64,000 bases of DNA from Acidovorax delafieldii (GTDB lineage: Bacteria > Pseudomonadota > Gammaproteobacteria > Burkholderiales > Burkholderiaceae_C). The stretch is taken from NCBI RefSeq assembly GCF_007993815.1, contig NZ_VJWE01000012.1, forward strand, positions 62,001 through 126,000, written 5' to 3'. The position numbers and the translations under genes were made by a program. Positions 36,123 to 44,769 of this stretch are shown in pieces. The first letter of the stretch is position 1. Each line of letters starts with the position of its first letter. The notes under the pieces were generated by a model. The model saw only the letters and a program-made list of their open reading frames with translations. It ran no database searches and was not told where the DNA came from.

Positions 36123-36968
36123 ATGAAACTCATTCGATACGGCCAGCCTGGTGCAGAACGCCCCGGTCTGGTGGACGCCCAAGGCACGCTGCGCGACCTG
36201 TCCATGCTGTTGCCTGATATCGGCCCCGCGCAGCTCAGCCCGCGCGCCCTGTCGGCGCTGGCCGCCATTGACGCGCGCCGCCTGCCTGCCGTCTATGGCT
36301 CGCCCCGCCTGGGCAGTCCGGTGGGCGGTGTGGGCAAGATCGTGTGCGTGGGCCTCAACTATGCCGACCACGCCAAGGAGGCGGGCATGCAGCCGCCCGC
36401 CGAGCCGGTGCTGTTCATGAAGGCCGTGACCGCGCTGAGCGGCCCCAACGATGATGTGCGGATACCGCCTGGCGCCATCAAGACCGACTGGGAGGCGGAG
36501 CTGGGCATCGTCATCGGCACCCGCGCCCGTCATGTGTCCGAGGCCGACGCGCTGGCCCATGTCGCCGGATATGTGCTGGCCAACGATGTGTCCGAGCGTG
36601 CCTGGCAGTTGGAGCGCGGCGGGCAGTGGGACAAGGGCAAGAGCTACGACACCTTTGCGCCCATTGGCCCCTGGCTGGTGACGGCCGATGAGGTGGCCGA
36701 CCCCCACGCCATCGACCTGTGGCTAGAGGTGAATGGCCAACGTGTGCAAAACGGCAGCACGCGCAATTTCATTTTTGGCGTGCCCACCGTGGTGTCGTAC
36801 ATCAGCCAGTTCATGACCCTGGAGCCGGGCGACCTCATCCTGACCGGCACGCCTGCAGGCGTGGGCCTGGGGCAAAAGCCCGCGCCGTGGTTCCTCAAGC
36901 CTGGTGATGTGGTGCGCCTGGGCGCCACGGGGCTGGGCGAGCAGCTGCAAAAGTGCGTGGGTGGGTGA
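36123..36968 (+). CDS. Fumarylacetoacetate hydrolase family protein
   Basis: 281 residues with AAGGAC before the ATG. The C-terminal FAH domain begins about residue 75 (VCVGLNYADHAKEAG). It holds the metal-binding Glu/Asp positions in DWEAELGIVIG and NDVSERAWQ, and ends with GDLILTGTPAGVG. Members cleave C-C bonds in 2,4-diketo acids or act as isomerases, ureidoglycolate lyases or oxaloacetate decarboxylases. No pathway neighbours help to choose. It is a single-gene unit divergent from the CHR pair. Confidence 0.88.
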   Translation: MKLIRYGQPGAERPGLVDAQGTLRDLSMLLPDIGPAQLSPRALSALAAIDARRLPAVYGSPRLGSPVGGVGKIVCVGLNYADHAKEAGMQPPAEPVLFMKAVTALSGPNDDVRIPPGAIKTDWEAELGIVIGTRARHVSEADALAHVAGYVLANDVSERAWQLERGGQWDKGKSYDTFAPIGPWLVTADEVADPHAIDLWLEVNGQRVQNGSTRNFIFGVPTVVSYISQFMTLEPGDLILTGTPAGVGLGQKPAPWFLKPGDVVRLGATGLGEQLQKCVGG

Positions 36969-37038
36969 GGCTGGCTGAGACCAGCAGGGGCGTAGTGTGG
37001 TCACGCACACCCGAGGGGGGTAGGCCCATCGGGCTTCG

Positions 37039-37323
37039 TCAGGCCAGCTTGCCCTTGAGCGCATGCCCCTGGGTGCGCCAGCCCGCTTGGTCTGCATGGG
37101 CCACCTTGAAGACCTTGAGGTCCGCCTGGCTCTCGCGCTTGACCTTGAATATTTTGAAGCTGGCCTGGTTCTCGTAGTTCACGAAGAACCAGGACGCATC
37201 GCCTGTGGCCTGTGTGGCGTAGGCGACCTCGTGCCAGCACAGGTCGGCCTGGCTCTCGTAGGCCACTTCGCACACGCGTGCATCGGCCTGGTTCTCGTAT
37301 TTCACTTCCAGAATTTTGGCCAC
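37039..37323 (-). CDS. Small repeat protein with tandem aromatic/NQAD-type repeats (DUF6150-like)
   Basis: 94 residues from a GTG at 37321-37323 with GAAGGA 6 bp upstream. Five or so repeats of about 17-20 residues share a core [YR]-x-[NST]-Q-A followed by a hydrophobic beta strand: VKYENQADARVCEV, VAYESQADLCWHEV, ATQATGDASWFFV, VNYENQASFKIFKV and VKRESQADLKVFKV. This suggests a small all-beta solenoid or propeller-like fold. I associate the pattern with DUF6150 proteins but am not sure of the number. No signal peptide is seen. Function unknown. It is divergent from a VIT-type transporter gene. Confidence 0.7.
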   Translation of the reverse strand: MAKILEVKYENQADARVCEVAYESQADLCWHEVAYATQATGDASWFFVNYENQASFKIFKVKRESQADLKVFKVAHADQAGWRTQGHALKGKLA

Positions 37324-37560
37324 GGGCGTCCTTCGGGTTGTAGGTCTGCTAACGCTGGGAGCCTGCAAACGGCAGCCCTTTGCAGGTTTCAGCCGAGAGG
37401 TTGGCGGCAGCGCGGCCCACCAAGATAATCCAAAACCGCTGGCATCGTGCTGGCAGCGGTGCAAGAGGATGTAAGAGCCCGCTGCGGCCACCTGTTGGTT
37501 TGGCTTGTCGGGAGTGTGCATGTATGGTGCTGGCTTGTACCTTTGACTTTGGAAGCCCCC

Positions 37561-38268
37561 ATGCCCCATACCGCGCGCCGTGCTCATACCGAGGGCCACC
37601 GTTCTGACCGCATTGGCTGGCTACGCGCCGCGGTGCTGGGGGCCAATGACGGCATCGTCTCCACCGCCAGCCTGGTGGTGGGCGTGGCGGCTGCGCAATC
37701 GAGCCAGTCCACCATCGTGGTGACGGCGGTCGCTGGGCTGGTGGCGGGCGCCATGTCGATGGCGGCGGGCGAATATGTGTCGGTGCATTCGCAGGCCGAC
37801 ACCGAAAAGGCAGACCTTGACCGCGAGCGCGCGGAGCTGGCCACAGACCCTGCGGCCGAGGCGCGCGAACTGACCGCCATCTACGTCGGCCGAGGCCTGA
37901 CCCCCGAGCTGGCCCAGCAGGTGTCAGCGCAGCTGATGGCGCACGACGCGCTGGGCGCACACGCGCGGGACGAGTTGAATGTGTCCCCAGCGCTGGCTGC
38001 CCGACCGGTGCAAGCGGCCCTTACATCAGCCGCCAGCTTTGCGGTAGGGGCAGCCCTGCCGCTGGCTGTTGCCGTGGTGGCGCCCGCCAGCAGCCTGCTG
38101 TATGCGGTGGCGGGCTCGGCGCTGATCTTTTTGGCGCTGCTGGGGGCTGTGGCAGCGCGCACAGGTGGCGCAAGCATGGCCGTGGGGGCCTGGCGCGTGA
38201 GCTTCTGGGGGGCTCTGGCCATGGCCATTACGGCGGGGGTGGGTGCATGGTTTGGGGCGCCGGTGTGA
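37561..38268 (+). CDS. VIT1/CCC1-family Fe/Mn transporter
   Basis: 235 residues. It opens with a conserved cytoplasmic HRSDRIGWLRAAVLGANDGIVSTASLVVGVA, the CCC1/VIT signature for the first helix. About five membrane helices follow, with a central Asp/Glu-rich cytoplasmic helix region (EKADLDRERAEL) that in the family binds metal. Bacterial members export or store iron or manganese. The 237-bp region before it shows some short inverted repeats but no known metal riboswitch pattern that I can recognise. Confidence 0.9.
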   Translation: MPHTARRAHTEGHRSDRIGWLRAAVLGANDGIVSTASLVVGVAAAQSSQSTIVVTAVAGLVAGAMSMAAGEYVSVHSQADTEKADLDRERAELATDPAAEARELTAIYVGRGLTPELAQQVSAQLMAHDALGAHARDELNVSPALAARPVQAALTSAASFAVGAALPLAVAVVAPASSLLYAVAGSALIFLALLGAVAARTGGASMAVGAWRVSFWGALAMAITAGVGAWFGAPV

Positions 38269-38290
38269 TGTCCGCTGGAGCGTACGGCTC

Positions 38291-38343
38291 AAAATGGCTC
38301 AAAGTGCTTGATTTATATGCCTTGAATGCTATGAATTTTCTGG
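38291..38343 (+). repeat. Dispersed repeat copy after VIT gene
   Basis: It shows GGCTC, AGTGCTTG, TATGCC and TGCTATGAATTTT in reference order. It lies 22 bp after the VIT stop, where it converges with the PhyH-type gene. Confidence 0.62.
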
Positions 38344-38379
38344 TTTTTGCTGCGCCTGCTGTGCTCCTTCCCCCGCACT

Positions 38380-39441
38380 TCAAACCCAGTGTTCATGACA
38401 GGGCACGTGAGCAGGTGTCAGGTTGATGTACTGCACCAGCCGCGGCCGTGTGCCCCGATTGGGGCTGGGGCCGTGGGGCAGGGCCTGGTGCCAGATCACC
38501 AGGTCGCCTGCGTCGGCTCCGATGGGCGTGGCGCCCAGGGCTTGCAGGTCTTGCTGGCGGGGAGCGGCATCCGCGGGGAGCTGGCTCAGCCAGTCACCCA
38601 TGCGGCGATGAAATCCCGGCACCAGGGTGAGGGCGCCTTGTTCGGGGGGCGTGTCGGTCAGGTACAGGATGCCTTGGGTGGCAAAGGGTATGGGCTGGTA
38701 GAGGCTCACATCCCAGTGCATGCCCTGGCCCCCGTAGGGGTAGCCGGGACGCTCGGGCGCGTTGAAGCCGCACCGGTCGGTGCTGCGCCATAGGTCGGCT
38801 GTGCCCCATAGCTGGGCGAACGCCTTGTGGATGCGCAGGGAGCGGCGGTTGACTTCAAAAGCTGGGTGTTGAAACAGTTGCACCATGGTGTTGCGTGGGG
38901 CGTGGGCATACCAGGATTGCGCATCTGCAGGGTCTGCCCGCACTGCGTCCCACACCACCTGCGCTGCCGCGGCGCTGTCGGCTGCGGGGACGGCTTGGCG
39001 CACGACCACATAGCCATGCGTTTCCCAGTGGGCCAGGTCGTCGGCATCCAGCACCGGCTCCATGGCATCGATTTGGGCGTGAAGTTCCACAAAGGCTTGC
39101 GGTGCAGGATGGCCTTCCACAAGCGCTTGAAGTCGCTCCACGGTGATTGCGTCGGGCACGCCCCCCGTGCGGACGATCCAGTCTTCAAAAGTAGCAAAGT
39201 CTGGGGCCTGGCGCATCACGTACTGCATGGTTTGCTCCAACCCCACACCCAGCGCTGACAGCACGATCTGCGTGCGGTGGGCTTCAGCTTGCGCACCTGC
39301 TGCAACCAGCCCCTGCCGGGTTGACATCCAGCGCGCCCAGCAGCGCTTGATGTGTGGGACTTGCAGGGCGCCCACCTCCGCATCGTGCGGCAAGGATGCA
39401 TGGGCTGGCGCGAGCATGGATTTCTGGATGGGGGTGTACAT
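38380..39441 (-). CDS. Phytanoyl-CoA dioxygenase (PhyH)-family Fe(II)/2-oxoglutarate oxygenase
   Basis: 353 residues from the ATG at 39439-39441 (MYTPIQKS); a TTG at 39480 is in frame but poor. The first 150 residues have no recognised domain. PhyH starts with HWETHGYVVVRQAVP. The metal triad is H-x-D in MHWDVSLY and the distal His in LPHGPSPN, with the 2-oxoglutarate Arg in RPRLVQYI. So it is likely an active hydroxylase. Its substrate is unknown. It lies just downstream of hipBA. Confidence 0.82.
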   Translation of the reverse strand: MYTPIQKSMLAPAHASLPHDAEVGALQVPHIKRCWARWMSTRQGLVAAGAQAEAHRTQIVLSALGVGLEQTMQYVMRQAPDFATFEDWIVRTGGVPDAITVERLQALVEGHPAPQAFVELHAQIDAMEPVLDADDLAHWETHGYVVVRQAVPAADSAAAAQVVWDAVRADPADAQSWYAHAPRNTMVQLFQHPAFEVNRRSLRIHKAFAQLWGTADLWRSTDRCGFNAPERPGYPYGGQGMHWDVSLYQPIPFATQGILYLTDTPPEQGALTLVPGFHRRMGDWLSQLPADAAPRQQDLQALGATPIGADAGDLVIWHQALPHGPSPNRGTRPRLVQYINLTPAHVPCHEHWV

Positions 39442-39483
39442 GGATGGACGCAGAAAGCTAAGACGGTTCAGTGTGGTCAATCA

Positions 39484-40836
39484 TCACGGAGTCAGGGCTA
39501 TGCCGCCCGCAAGCCTTTGGGTTACCGTACTGCGTACACTGGACGGGGCATCCCGCAGCAGGTTCGGCCATTCGCTACTGGCTCGCTTCACCACATCCCG
39601 CAGCAGCGCCAGGTGCCGGGGCACGCGCAGCAGCCCGGCGGATTTCATCAGGCCTTCCATGTCATCCCAGGTCAGCGCCCGCAGGGTTTTGTCGATGGCT
39701 CGGTTCACGGCGTACTGCTGGTCTGGCACGCCATCAAAAAACGCGGCCACGCATACCGGGTCATACAGCGGGGCCAGTTGGGGCACGCGGCCATCGGGGT
39801 AGATCAGGGCCCAGTTTTTCAGGTGGGCGTCGGTGTTGCCCATCAGGATGAAGGCCACCATGCGCGCGAGAAATTCTCGCGTGTCCTGCACCGGCTGCCG
39901 GCTCAGGCGGTTGAGCACACGCAGCATGGTGGCCCAGTCGTGCAATACCCCCTTGCCGTGCGACTTGCCGTATTTTTGGCGGGGCGTGTAGCCCAGCACC
40001 TGGTTGAACTCCTCCATGTGCACACGGGCGCCGCCGGGCAGGTGGTCAAAACGCTGCACGGCCAGGATGTCGTTGAAGGGAACGGTGTCGGGCAGGTCGG
40101 CCTCGGCGCGGGTGATGACGCGCGCCGAGGCCACGTTCAGCCCCAGCGCCATGCACAGCTGGTAGCCGGTGTACTCGTTGGCCACCAGGTCCGGGTGCGC
40201 GCTGGTAGGCAGCTTCAAAATCACGCTGCCCGCCGCGCCCTGGCGGTGCACGGTGTAGCGGCGGCCGTCCTGCACCGCGCTGAACTTGGTCACCACGCCG
40301 GGGAGCGAGGCTGCGTCTTCCACCGGGAACTCCACAAACCCTGGCTCCAGCACATCGAGCCCCTGTGTGGTGTGCCAGTAGCGCACCACGTCCGGGATGC
40401 CGTCTTGCGCGGGCACGGGCTCCACCTCCAGCGCGCCCATCAGATCATGGCCTGCAGCGGCCAGCAGCTCGAACTCGTCGTCGGGGCTGCAGCCGCGCTC
40501 GCGCGCCAGCCGCTCGCGGTTGTGGCCTTCGGGCAGCAGGTTCTGGAAGTACACGGGCCAGCGCCCATCGGTGCGCACCAGCCGCGCATCGCGTGCTGAT
40601 GCCAGGATCTGCTGCGTGGCGGCCTCGTCCGCGCCCTGGTAGCTGAGCGACAGGGTGGGGCGCTGCGGGTTGCGGATGTAGCTCTCGTCAAACGACACAC
40701 GCAGGATGTCGCCGTATTGCGAGAGGTAGCCGATGGCCTCACGACGACTTGCTGTCGTACCTGACTCGCCCGCACTGCCGTCCGCCTGCGGGGGGCGGTG
40801 CAGGTACAGGCGCAGGTAACGGATGGAGGTGCTCAT
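39484..40836 (-). CDS. HipA-like serine/threonine kinase toxin
   Basis: 450 residues, similar to HipA in length. An N-terminal beta-barrel part (YLSQYGDILRVSF, then VYFQNLLPEGHNRERLA) precedes the kinase core. The nucleotide lysine is in SVILKLPT, the catalytic loop is MGNTDAHLKNWAL with its Asp and Asn, and the metal-binding Asp is in LYDPV. HipA toxins phosphorylate glutamyl-tRNA synthetase or other tRNA ligases and induce dormancy. All key residues are present, so it should be active. It lies 44 bp after the hipB-like antitoxin gene. Confidence 0.87.
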   Translation of the reverse strand: MSTSIRYLRLYLHRPPQADGSAGESGTTASRREAIGYLSQYGDILRVSFDESYIRNPQRPTLSLSYQGADEAATQQILASARDARLVRTDGRWPVYFQNLLPEGHNRERLARERGCSPDDEFELLAAAGHDLMGALEVEPVPAQDGIPDVVRYWHTTQGLDVLEPGFVEFPVEDAASLPGVVTKFSAVQDGRRYTVHRQGAAGSVILKLPTSAHPDLVANEYTGYQLCMALGLNVASARVITRAEADLPDTVPFNDILAVQRFDHLPGGARVHMEEFNQVLGYTPRQKYGKSHGKGVLHDWATMLRVLNRLSRQPVQDTREFLARMVAFILMGNTDAHLKNWALIYPDGRVPQLAPLYDPVCVAAFFDGVPDQQYAVNRAIDKTLRALTWDDMEGLMKSAGLLRVPRHLALLRDVVKRASSEWPNLLRDAPSSVRSTVTQRLAGGIALTP

Positions 40837-40880
40837 GGGGTTTGGGCTGGGCAGTGCGGTAGGGTGGTGCGTCGTCAGAG

Positions 40881-41183
40881 TCAGCGGCGCAGGCTATCCA
40901 CCACCGAGGGCGGCGCATCCACCCCCTCGGGCTGGCCCAGAAACTTGCCACCGGCCTGAATGAATGCCTCCAGGCTGGGCCGCAGGCTGCTGGGTACGGC
41001 AATGATGTCCATGCCCAGCACCCGCGCCATTTCGGCCAGGGTGGAATAGCGGGGGTCCAGGTCGCCGCCTTCGGTGCGCTGCACCGTCATGCGGGAGAGA
41101 CCCGCACTTTCGGCCAACTGGGCCTGGGTCATCTGGTGGGCTTTGCGGGCGGCGGCGAGAGCGGGGATGAGATCGTTTGGCAT
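40881..41183 (-). CDS. HipB-like XRE-family antitoxin
   Basis: 100 residues from the ATG at 41181-41183 (MPNDLIPALAAARK). A helix-turn-helix (MTQAQLAESAGLSRMTVQRTEGG, residues about 18-40) is followed by a linker and an unstructured tail. In HipBA pairs this protein binds and masks the kinase and represses the operon by binding inverted repeats. A perfect 10-8-10 inverted repeat lies 10 bp before its start. Confidence 0.85.
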   Translation of the reverse strand: MPNDLIPALAAARKAHQMTQAQLAESAGLSRMTVQRTEGGDLDPRYSTLAEMARVLGMDIIAVPSSLRPSLEAFIQAGGKFLGQPEGVDAPPSVVDSLRR

Positions 41184-41192
41184 GATGATATT

Positions 41193-41220
41193 TATACTCT
41201 TTTTTAAGACAAAGAGTATA
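41193..41220 (-). promoter_or_regulatory. Perfect inverted repeat operator of hipBA-like operon
   Basis: TATACTCTTT (41193-41202) and AAAGAGTATA (41211-41220) are exact inverted copies 8 bp apart, just upstream of the hipB start in a strongly AT-rich stretch. It is the likely autoregulatory site and overlaps the probable -10 region. Confidence 0.72.
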
Positions 41221-41253
41221 TAAATATACAAATTTTCGCTGCCATGACTCGGT

Positions 41254-42231
41254 TTAGAACGAAGCCAACGAAGCCAACGAAGCCAACGGAGGCAATACCT
41301 CGCTGCGCTCTGTGCAAAACCGCTGGGCCTCCTCCAGCAGCCACTCTTTCACCAGCTCCATTGCCGGGCTAGGGTGCGTGGTGGTCACAAACGAATAGGC
41401 CGCGCGCGATGTCACGCTGCGCCCCAGCAGCGGCACCAGGCGCCCGGCCTTCACATCCTGCAGCACCAGCGCGGCGCGGCCCATGGCAATGCCCTGGCCG
41501 GCCAGCGCTGCGCCGAGGGCCAGTTGCGACAGGTTGAACTGCTGGCCGCCCGCCCAGGGCGGTGGTGCGGCGCCCCTCTGCGCAAACCAGTGTTGCCATT
41601 CTTCGTAGGTGTCTGCGCCTTCCCAGGCGCTGCCGTCGTGCAGCAGCCATTCGCCGTGCAGATCATCGGGCGCGTTGATGGGAGGGTGTCGGGCCAGGAA
41701 CTCGGGGCTGGCCACCGGAATGAGCCATTCGTCCAGGAACACGGTGGCATTCAGGTCGCGGTAACCACCCAGGTCAAAGCGCACGGCGGCTTCCACGCCG
41801 TCGCGCACCATGCGGGTGCGGTCCAGCGTGTGGAACTCGCCAAACACGCGCAGCCCGGTGTGGGGGTGCTGGCGAAAGAAGTCGCCCAGCCGGGGGGTGA
41901 GCCAGCTCATGGCAAACGAGGGCGAGCAGCTCAGCGTGGCGGTGGCGGCCTCTGTCGGCTGGCGCATCTGGGCCAGGGTGCTTTCTATGGCGTCAAAGCT
42001 CTCTCGCAGCACCACGGCCAGCCATTTGCCCTCGGGCGTCGGCACCAGGGCGCGCGGCGTGCGCAGGAACAGGGGGCGGCGCAGCCAGTCTTCGAGCTGC
42101 TTGACCTGCTGGCTCACGGCGCCCTGTGTGATGCACAGCTCGGCCGCCGCCTTGGTAAAGCTGCCGTGGCGGGCGGCTGCATCAAAACTGCGCAGCCAGG
42201 CGAGCAGGGAGGGGGAGAGGCGAATATCCAT
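41254..42231 (-). CDS. LysR-family regulator (GcvA/DsdC-like), divergent from dsdA
   Basis: 325 residues from the ATG at 42229-42231. The helix-turn-helix is at residues about 20-45 (HGSFTKAAAELCITQGAVSQQVKQLE), the GcvA/DsdC/AmpR type. It faces away from dsdA, as DsdC does, and is therefore the likely D-serine-responsive activator of the dsdA run. The C-terminus is odd: it ends LPPLASLASLASF, from three exact tandem copies of a 9-bp unit at 41261-41287. Confidence 0.9.
   Translation of the reverse strand: MDIRLSPSLLAWLRSFDAAARHGSFTKAAAELCITQGAVSQQVKQLEDWLRRPLFLRTPRALVPTPEGKWLAVVLRESFDAIESTLAQMRQPTEAATATLSCSPSFAMSWLTPRLGDFFRQHPHTGLRVFGEFHTLDRTRMVRDGVEAAVRFDLGGYRDLNATVFLDEWLIPVASPEFLARHPPINAPDDLHGEWLLHDGSAWEGADTYEEWQHWFAQRGAAPPPWAGGQQFNLSQLALGAALAGQGIAMGRAALVLQDVKAGRLVPLLGRSVTSRAAYSFVTTTHPSPAMELVKEWLLEEAQRFCTERSEVLPPLASLASLASF
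41261..41287. repeat. Tandem 9-bp repeat (three copies) at 3' end of LysR gene
   Basis: GAAGCCAAC is repeated three times without change. On the coding strand it encodes Leu-Ala-Ser three times at the extreme C-terminus. Slippage would add or remove whole triplets of residues without frameshift. Confidence 0.85.
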
Positions 42232-42247
42232 TATTAATACTAATGAT
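42230..42247. promoter_or_regulatory. AT-rich inverted repeat between LysR and dsdA genes
   Basis: ATTATTA-ATAC-TAATGAT is a nearly perfect inverted repeat (one mismatch) in the 93-bp divergent region. It overlaps the LysR start codon, a common place for a self-repressing LysR site. It is a candidate only. Confidence 0.4.
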
Positions 42248-42324
42248 GCGCTCAATATAAATGGTTTGTGACGGGGGCGTGACCGGCGAAGAATGGGGGC
42301 AAGACTTTTCGAGATGAACGCGCC

Positions 42325-43689
42325 ATGACGATTGCCGAACCCCAAGCTGCCATCGATGCCTTGCTGGCCACCCGCCTGCGCAACGCCCAGCCCGCCCTCT
42401 GGACCAACCCGGCGCGGCAGGCACAGCCCGCCGCCGCGCTGCCTGCACTGGGCAGAACCATTAGTCTGGATGATACGCAAGGAGCGGCTGCCCGCCTGGC
42501 CCGTTTTGCCGGACTGCTGGCGCAGGTGTTCCCCGAACTGGCCGCTACCGGGGGCGTGGTGGAGTCGCCCTTGCTGCCTGCTGCGGCGCTGGCGCCTGCA
42601 CTGGGCTTGGCCGAGGCGCAAGGCAGGCTGTTCATCAAGGCCGACCACAGCCTGCCCGTGGCGGGCTCCATCAAGGCGCGCGGCGGCATGCACGAGGTGC
42701 TGGAGTTTGCCGAGGGGCTGGCGCTGCAGCATGGTTTGGTAGAGCCCGGCGGCGACTACCGAGCGCTGGCGACGCCGCAGGCGCGCGAGCTGCTGGGTCG
42801 TTACCAAGTGGCGGTGGGTTCCACCGGCAACCTGGGCATGAGCATTGGTGTGGTGGCGTCTGCCTTAGGTTTTCAGGCCACGGTGCACATGTCGGCCGAT
42901 GCCAAGGAATGGAAGAAAGACCGCCTGCGCCAGCGTGGCGTGCAGGTGGTGGAGCACGCGGGCGACTACGAACGCGCCGTGGCCGCAGGCCGTGCCGAGG
43001 CGGCCAGCAACCCGCAGTGCCACTTTGTGGACGACGAGCAATCGTTCTCGCTGCTGCTGGGCTACAGCGCAGCGGCGCTGCACCTGCAAAAGCAACTGGC
43101 CGAGCAGGGCGTGGCGGTGGATGCCGAGCACCCGCTCATCGTTTACCTGCCGTGTGGCGTGGGTGGTGCGCCAGCGGGCATCACCTTTGGTATGCGGCAG
43201 GTGCTGGGGCCGCATGTGCACTGTTTTTTCGCCGAGCCGGTGCAGTCGCCGTGCTTCATGGTGCAAATGATGGCCGATGCAACGCAAGGTGTGGGGCGGC
43301 ACCCCTCGGTCTACGACTGGGGCCTGACCAACCGCACCGAGGCCGATGGCCTGGCCGTGCCGCGCGCGTCGCTGTTGGCGGCCGAACTGATGCGTCCGCT
43401 GCTGTCGGGCGTGTTCACTGTGGCCGATGACACCCTGTTTGCACACTTGGTGCGGGTGCTGGACGCCTTGGGCGAGCGCTTCGAGCCCTCGGCTGCCGCA
43501 GGCTTCAGCGGCCCGGCCATGTTGACGGGTACCACGGCCGGGCAGGCCTGGCTGCGCAGCACGGGCATTGAGGCCTTGCTGCACCAGGCCACGCATCTGG
43601 TGTGGACCACGGGCGGCCTGCTGGTGCCCGATGCGCAGTACCAAGGCTTTGTGCAGCGCGGGCGGGCCGTGCTGGCTGCGCAGGCCTGA
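42325..43689 (+). CDS. dsdA: D-serine ammonia-lyase (dehydratase)
   Basis: 454 residues, the DsdA length. It is a fold-type II PLP enzyme with the Schiff-base lysine K117 in [11 protein letters not shown]. The phosphate-binding [11 protein letters not shown] loop and the [10 protein letters not shown] loop are both present. It turns D-serine into pyruvate and ammonia. It leads an operon with a Bug binding protein (59 bp later), an amidase and a D-amino-acid-oxidase-like gene, under a divergent LysR gene. The context suggests uptake and use of a D-amino acid or its amide or peptide, and not only detoxification. Confidence 0.93.
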   Translation: MTIAEPQAAIDALLATRLRNAQPALWTNPARQAQPAAALPALGRTISLDDTQGAAARLARFAGLLAQVFPELAATGGVVESPLLPAAALAPALGLAEAQGRLFIKADHSLPVAGSIKARGGMHEVLEFAEGLALQHGLVEPGGDYRALATPQARELLGRYQVAVGSTGNLGMSIGVVASALGFQATVHMSADAKEWKKDRLRQRGVQVVEHAGDYERAVAAGRAEAASNPQCHFVDDEQSFSLLLGYSAAALHLQKQLAEQGVAVDAEHPLIVYLPCGVGGAPAGITFGMRQVLGPHVHCFFAEPVQSPCFMVQMMADATQGVGRHPSVYDWGLTNRTEADGLAVPRASLLAAELMRPLLSGVFTVADDTLFAHLVRVLDALGERFEPSAAAGFSGPAMLTGTTAGQAWLRSTGIEALLHQATHLVWTTGGLLVPDAQYQGFVQRGRAVLAAQA

Positions 43690-43748
43690 TGGCCCGCCAA
43701 CTTTTTTCCTCTTTTTTTCTTTTCACTTTTTCTATCTGGAGCCACGCC

Positions 43749-44735
43749 ATGAACCGCAAGCAACTGCTTTTGTCTGCCGTCCTCTGTGCCGCCCTGGGGG
43801 CCACTGCGTGGACTCCGGCAATGGCGCAGGAGGCTGCGTTCCCCACCAAGCCGATCACGCTGGTGATTCCGTTCCCGCCCGGTGGCGCCACCGATGTGCT
43901 GGGGCGGCTGATTGGCAAAAAGCTGGGCGACAAGCTGGGCCAGAGCGTGGTGATCGACAACCGCGCGGGGGCGGGCACGGTGATCGGTGCGACGTCGGTG
44001 GCGCGGGCGGCGCCGGATGGCTACACGCTGCTCATGAGTTCGGGCACCACCTTCACCGTCAACCCCGCCGTGCGCGCCAAGCTGCCGTACGACCCGGTCA
44101 AGAGCTTTGAGCCCATTGGCATCACGGGCCGCACGGGGTTGATTCTGCTGGCCAACAAGGATGTGCCGGCCAGCGACCTGAAGCAGTTCGTGGCCCTTGT
44201 GAAGGCGGCGCCCGACAAGTATTCGTATGGCTCGTTCGGCACGGGCACTACCTCGCAGTTTGCGGGCGAGATGTTCTTCCACGCGGCGGGTCTCAAGATC
44301 CAGCATGTGCCGTACAAGGGCAGTGCACCTGCGATGACCGACCTGCTCGGCGGGCAGATCCCGTTCACGGTGGATACCGTGTCGGCTGCGCTGCCGCAGC
44401 TCAAGGACGGCAAGATCAAGGCCATTGCGGTGACCTCTGGCAAACGCTCGGCCCTGCTGCCCAAGGTGCCTACGCTGGCGGAGAGTGGCTACCCCGGCCT
44501 GGAGATGGACACCTGGCTGGCCATGGTGGCGCCCCGTGGCCTGCCGCCGGCCGTGAAGTCCCGCCTGGAGCTGGCGCTGGCCCAGGTGGTGTCGGACCCC
44601 GAAACGCGTGACAAGATGATCGCGGTGGGGTTCGAGCCGTCCTATGCTTCGTCCAAGGCGTTGGCCGACCTGATCGACAAGGAGCTGCCGCTGATGCGCG
44701 CCATTGCACAGCGCGCAGCCATCACCGCAGACTGA
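43749..44735 (+). CDS. Bug/TctC-family periplasmic tripartite-tricarboxylate-type binding protein
   Basis: 328 residues from the ATG at 43749. A Sec signal peptide (MNRKQLLLSAVLCAALGATAW) ends in AMA near residue 26. The Bug fold marks are FPTKPITLVIPFPPGGATD and YGSFGTGTTSQFAGE. Such receptors bind carboxylates, amides or amino acids; most have no dedicated TctAB permease nearby, as here. Its place between dsdA and an amidase gene suggests a D-serine derivative or amide as ligand. Confidence 0.88.
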   Translation: MNRKQLLLSAVLCAALGATAWTPAMAQEAAFPTKPITLVIPFPPGGATDVLGRLIGKKLGDKLGQSVVIDNRAGAGTVIGATSVARAAPDGYTLLMSSGTTFTVNPAVRAKLPYDPVKSFEPIGITGRTGLILLANKDVPASDLKQFVALVKAAPDKYSYGSFGTGTTSQFAGEMFFHAAGLKIQHVPYKGSAPAMTDLLGGQIPFTVDTVSAALPQLKDGKIKAIAVTSGKRSALLPKVPTLAESGYPGLEMDTWLAMVAPRGLPPAVKSRLELALAQVVSDPETRDKMIAVGFEPSYASSKALADLIDKELPLMRAIAQRAAITAD

Positions 44736-44769
44736 ACCCGTGTGACCAAAATAAGAAGACAAGCCCGAG

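Noticed and set aside
37324-37560. Possible metal riboswitch before the VIT-type gene
   Set aside because: Short inverted repeats (CTGCAAA/TTTGCAG and CCGCTG/CAGCGG) are present, but no core of a known Mn, Fe or NiCo riboswitch can be recognised.
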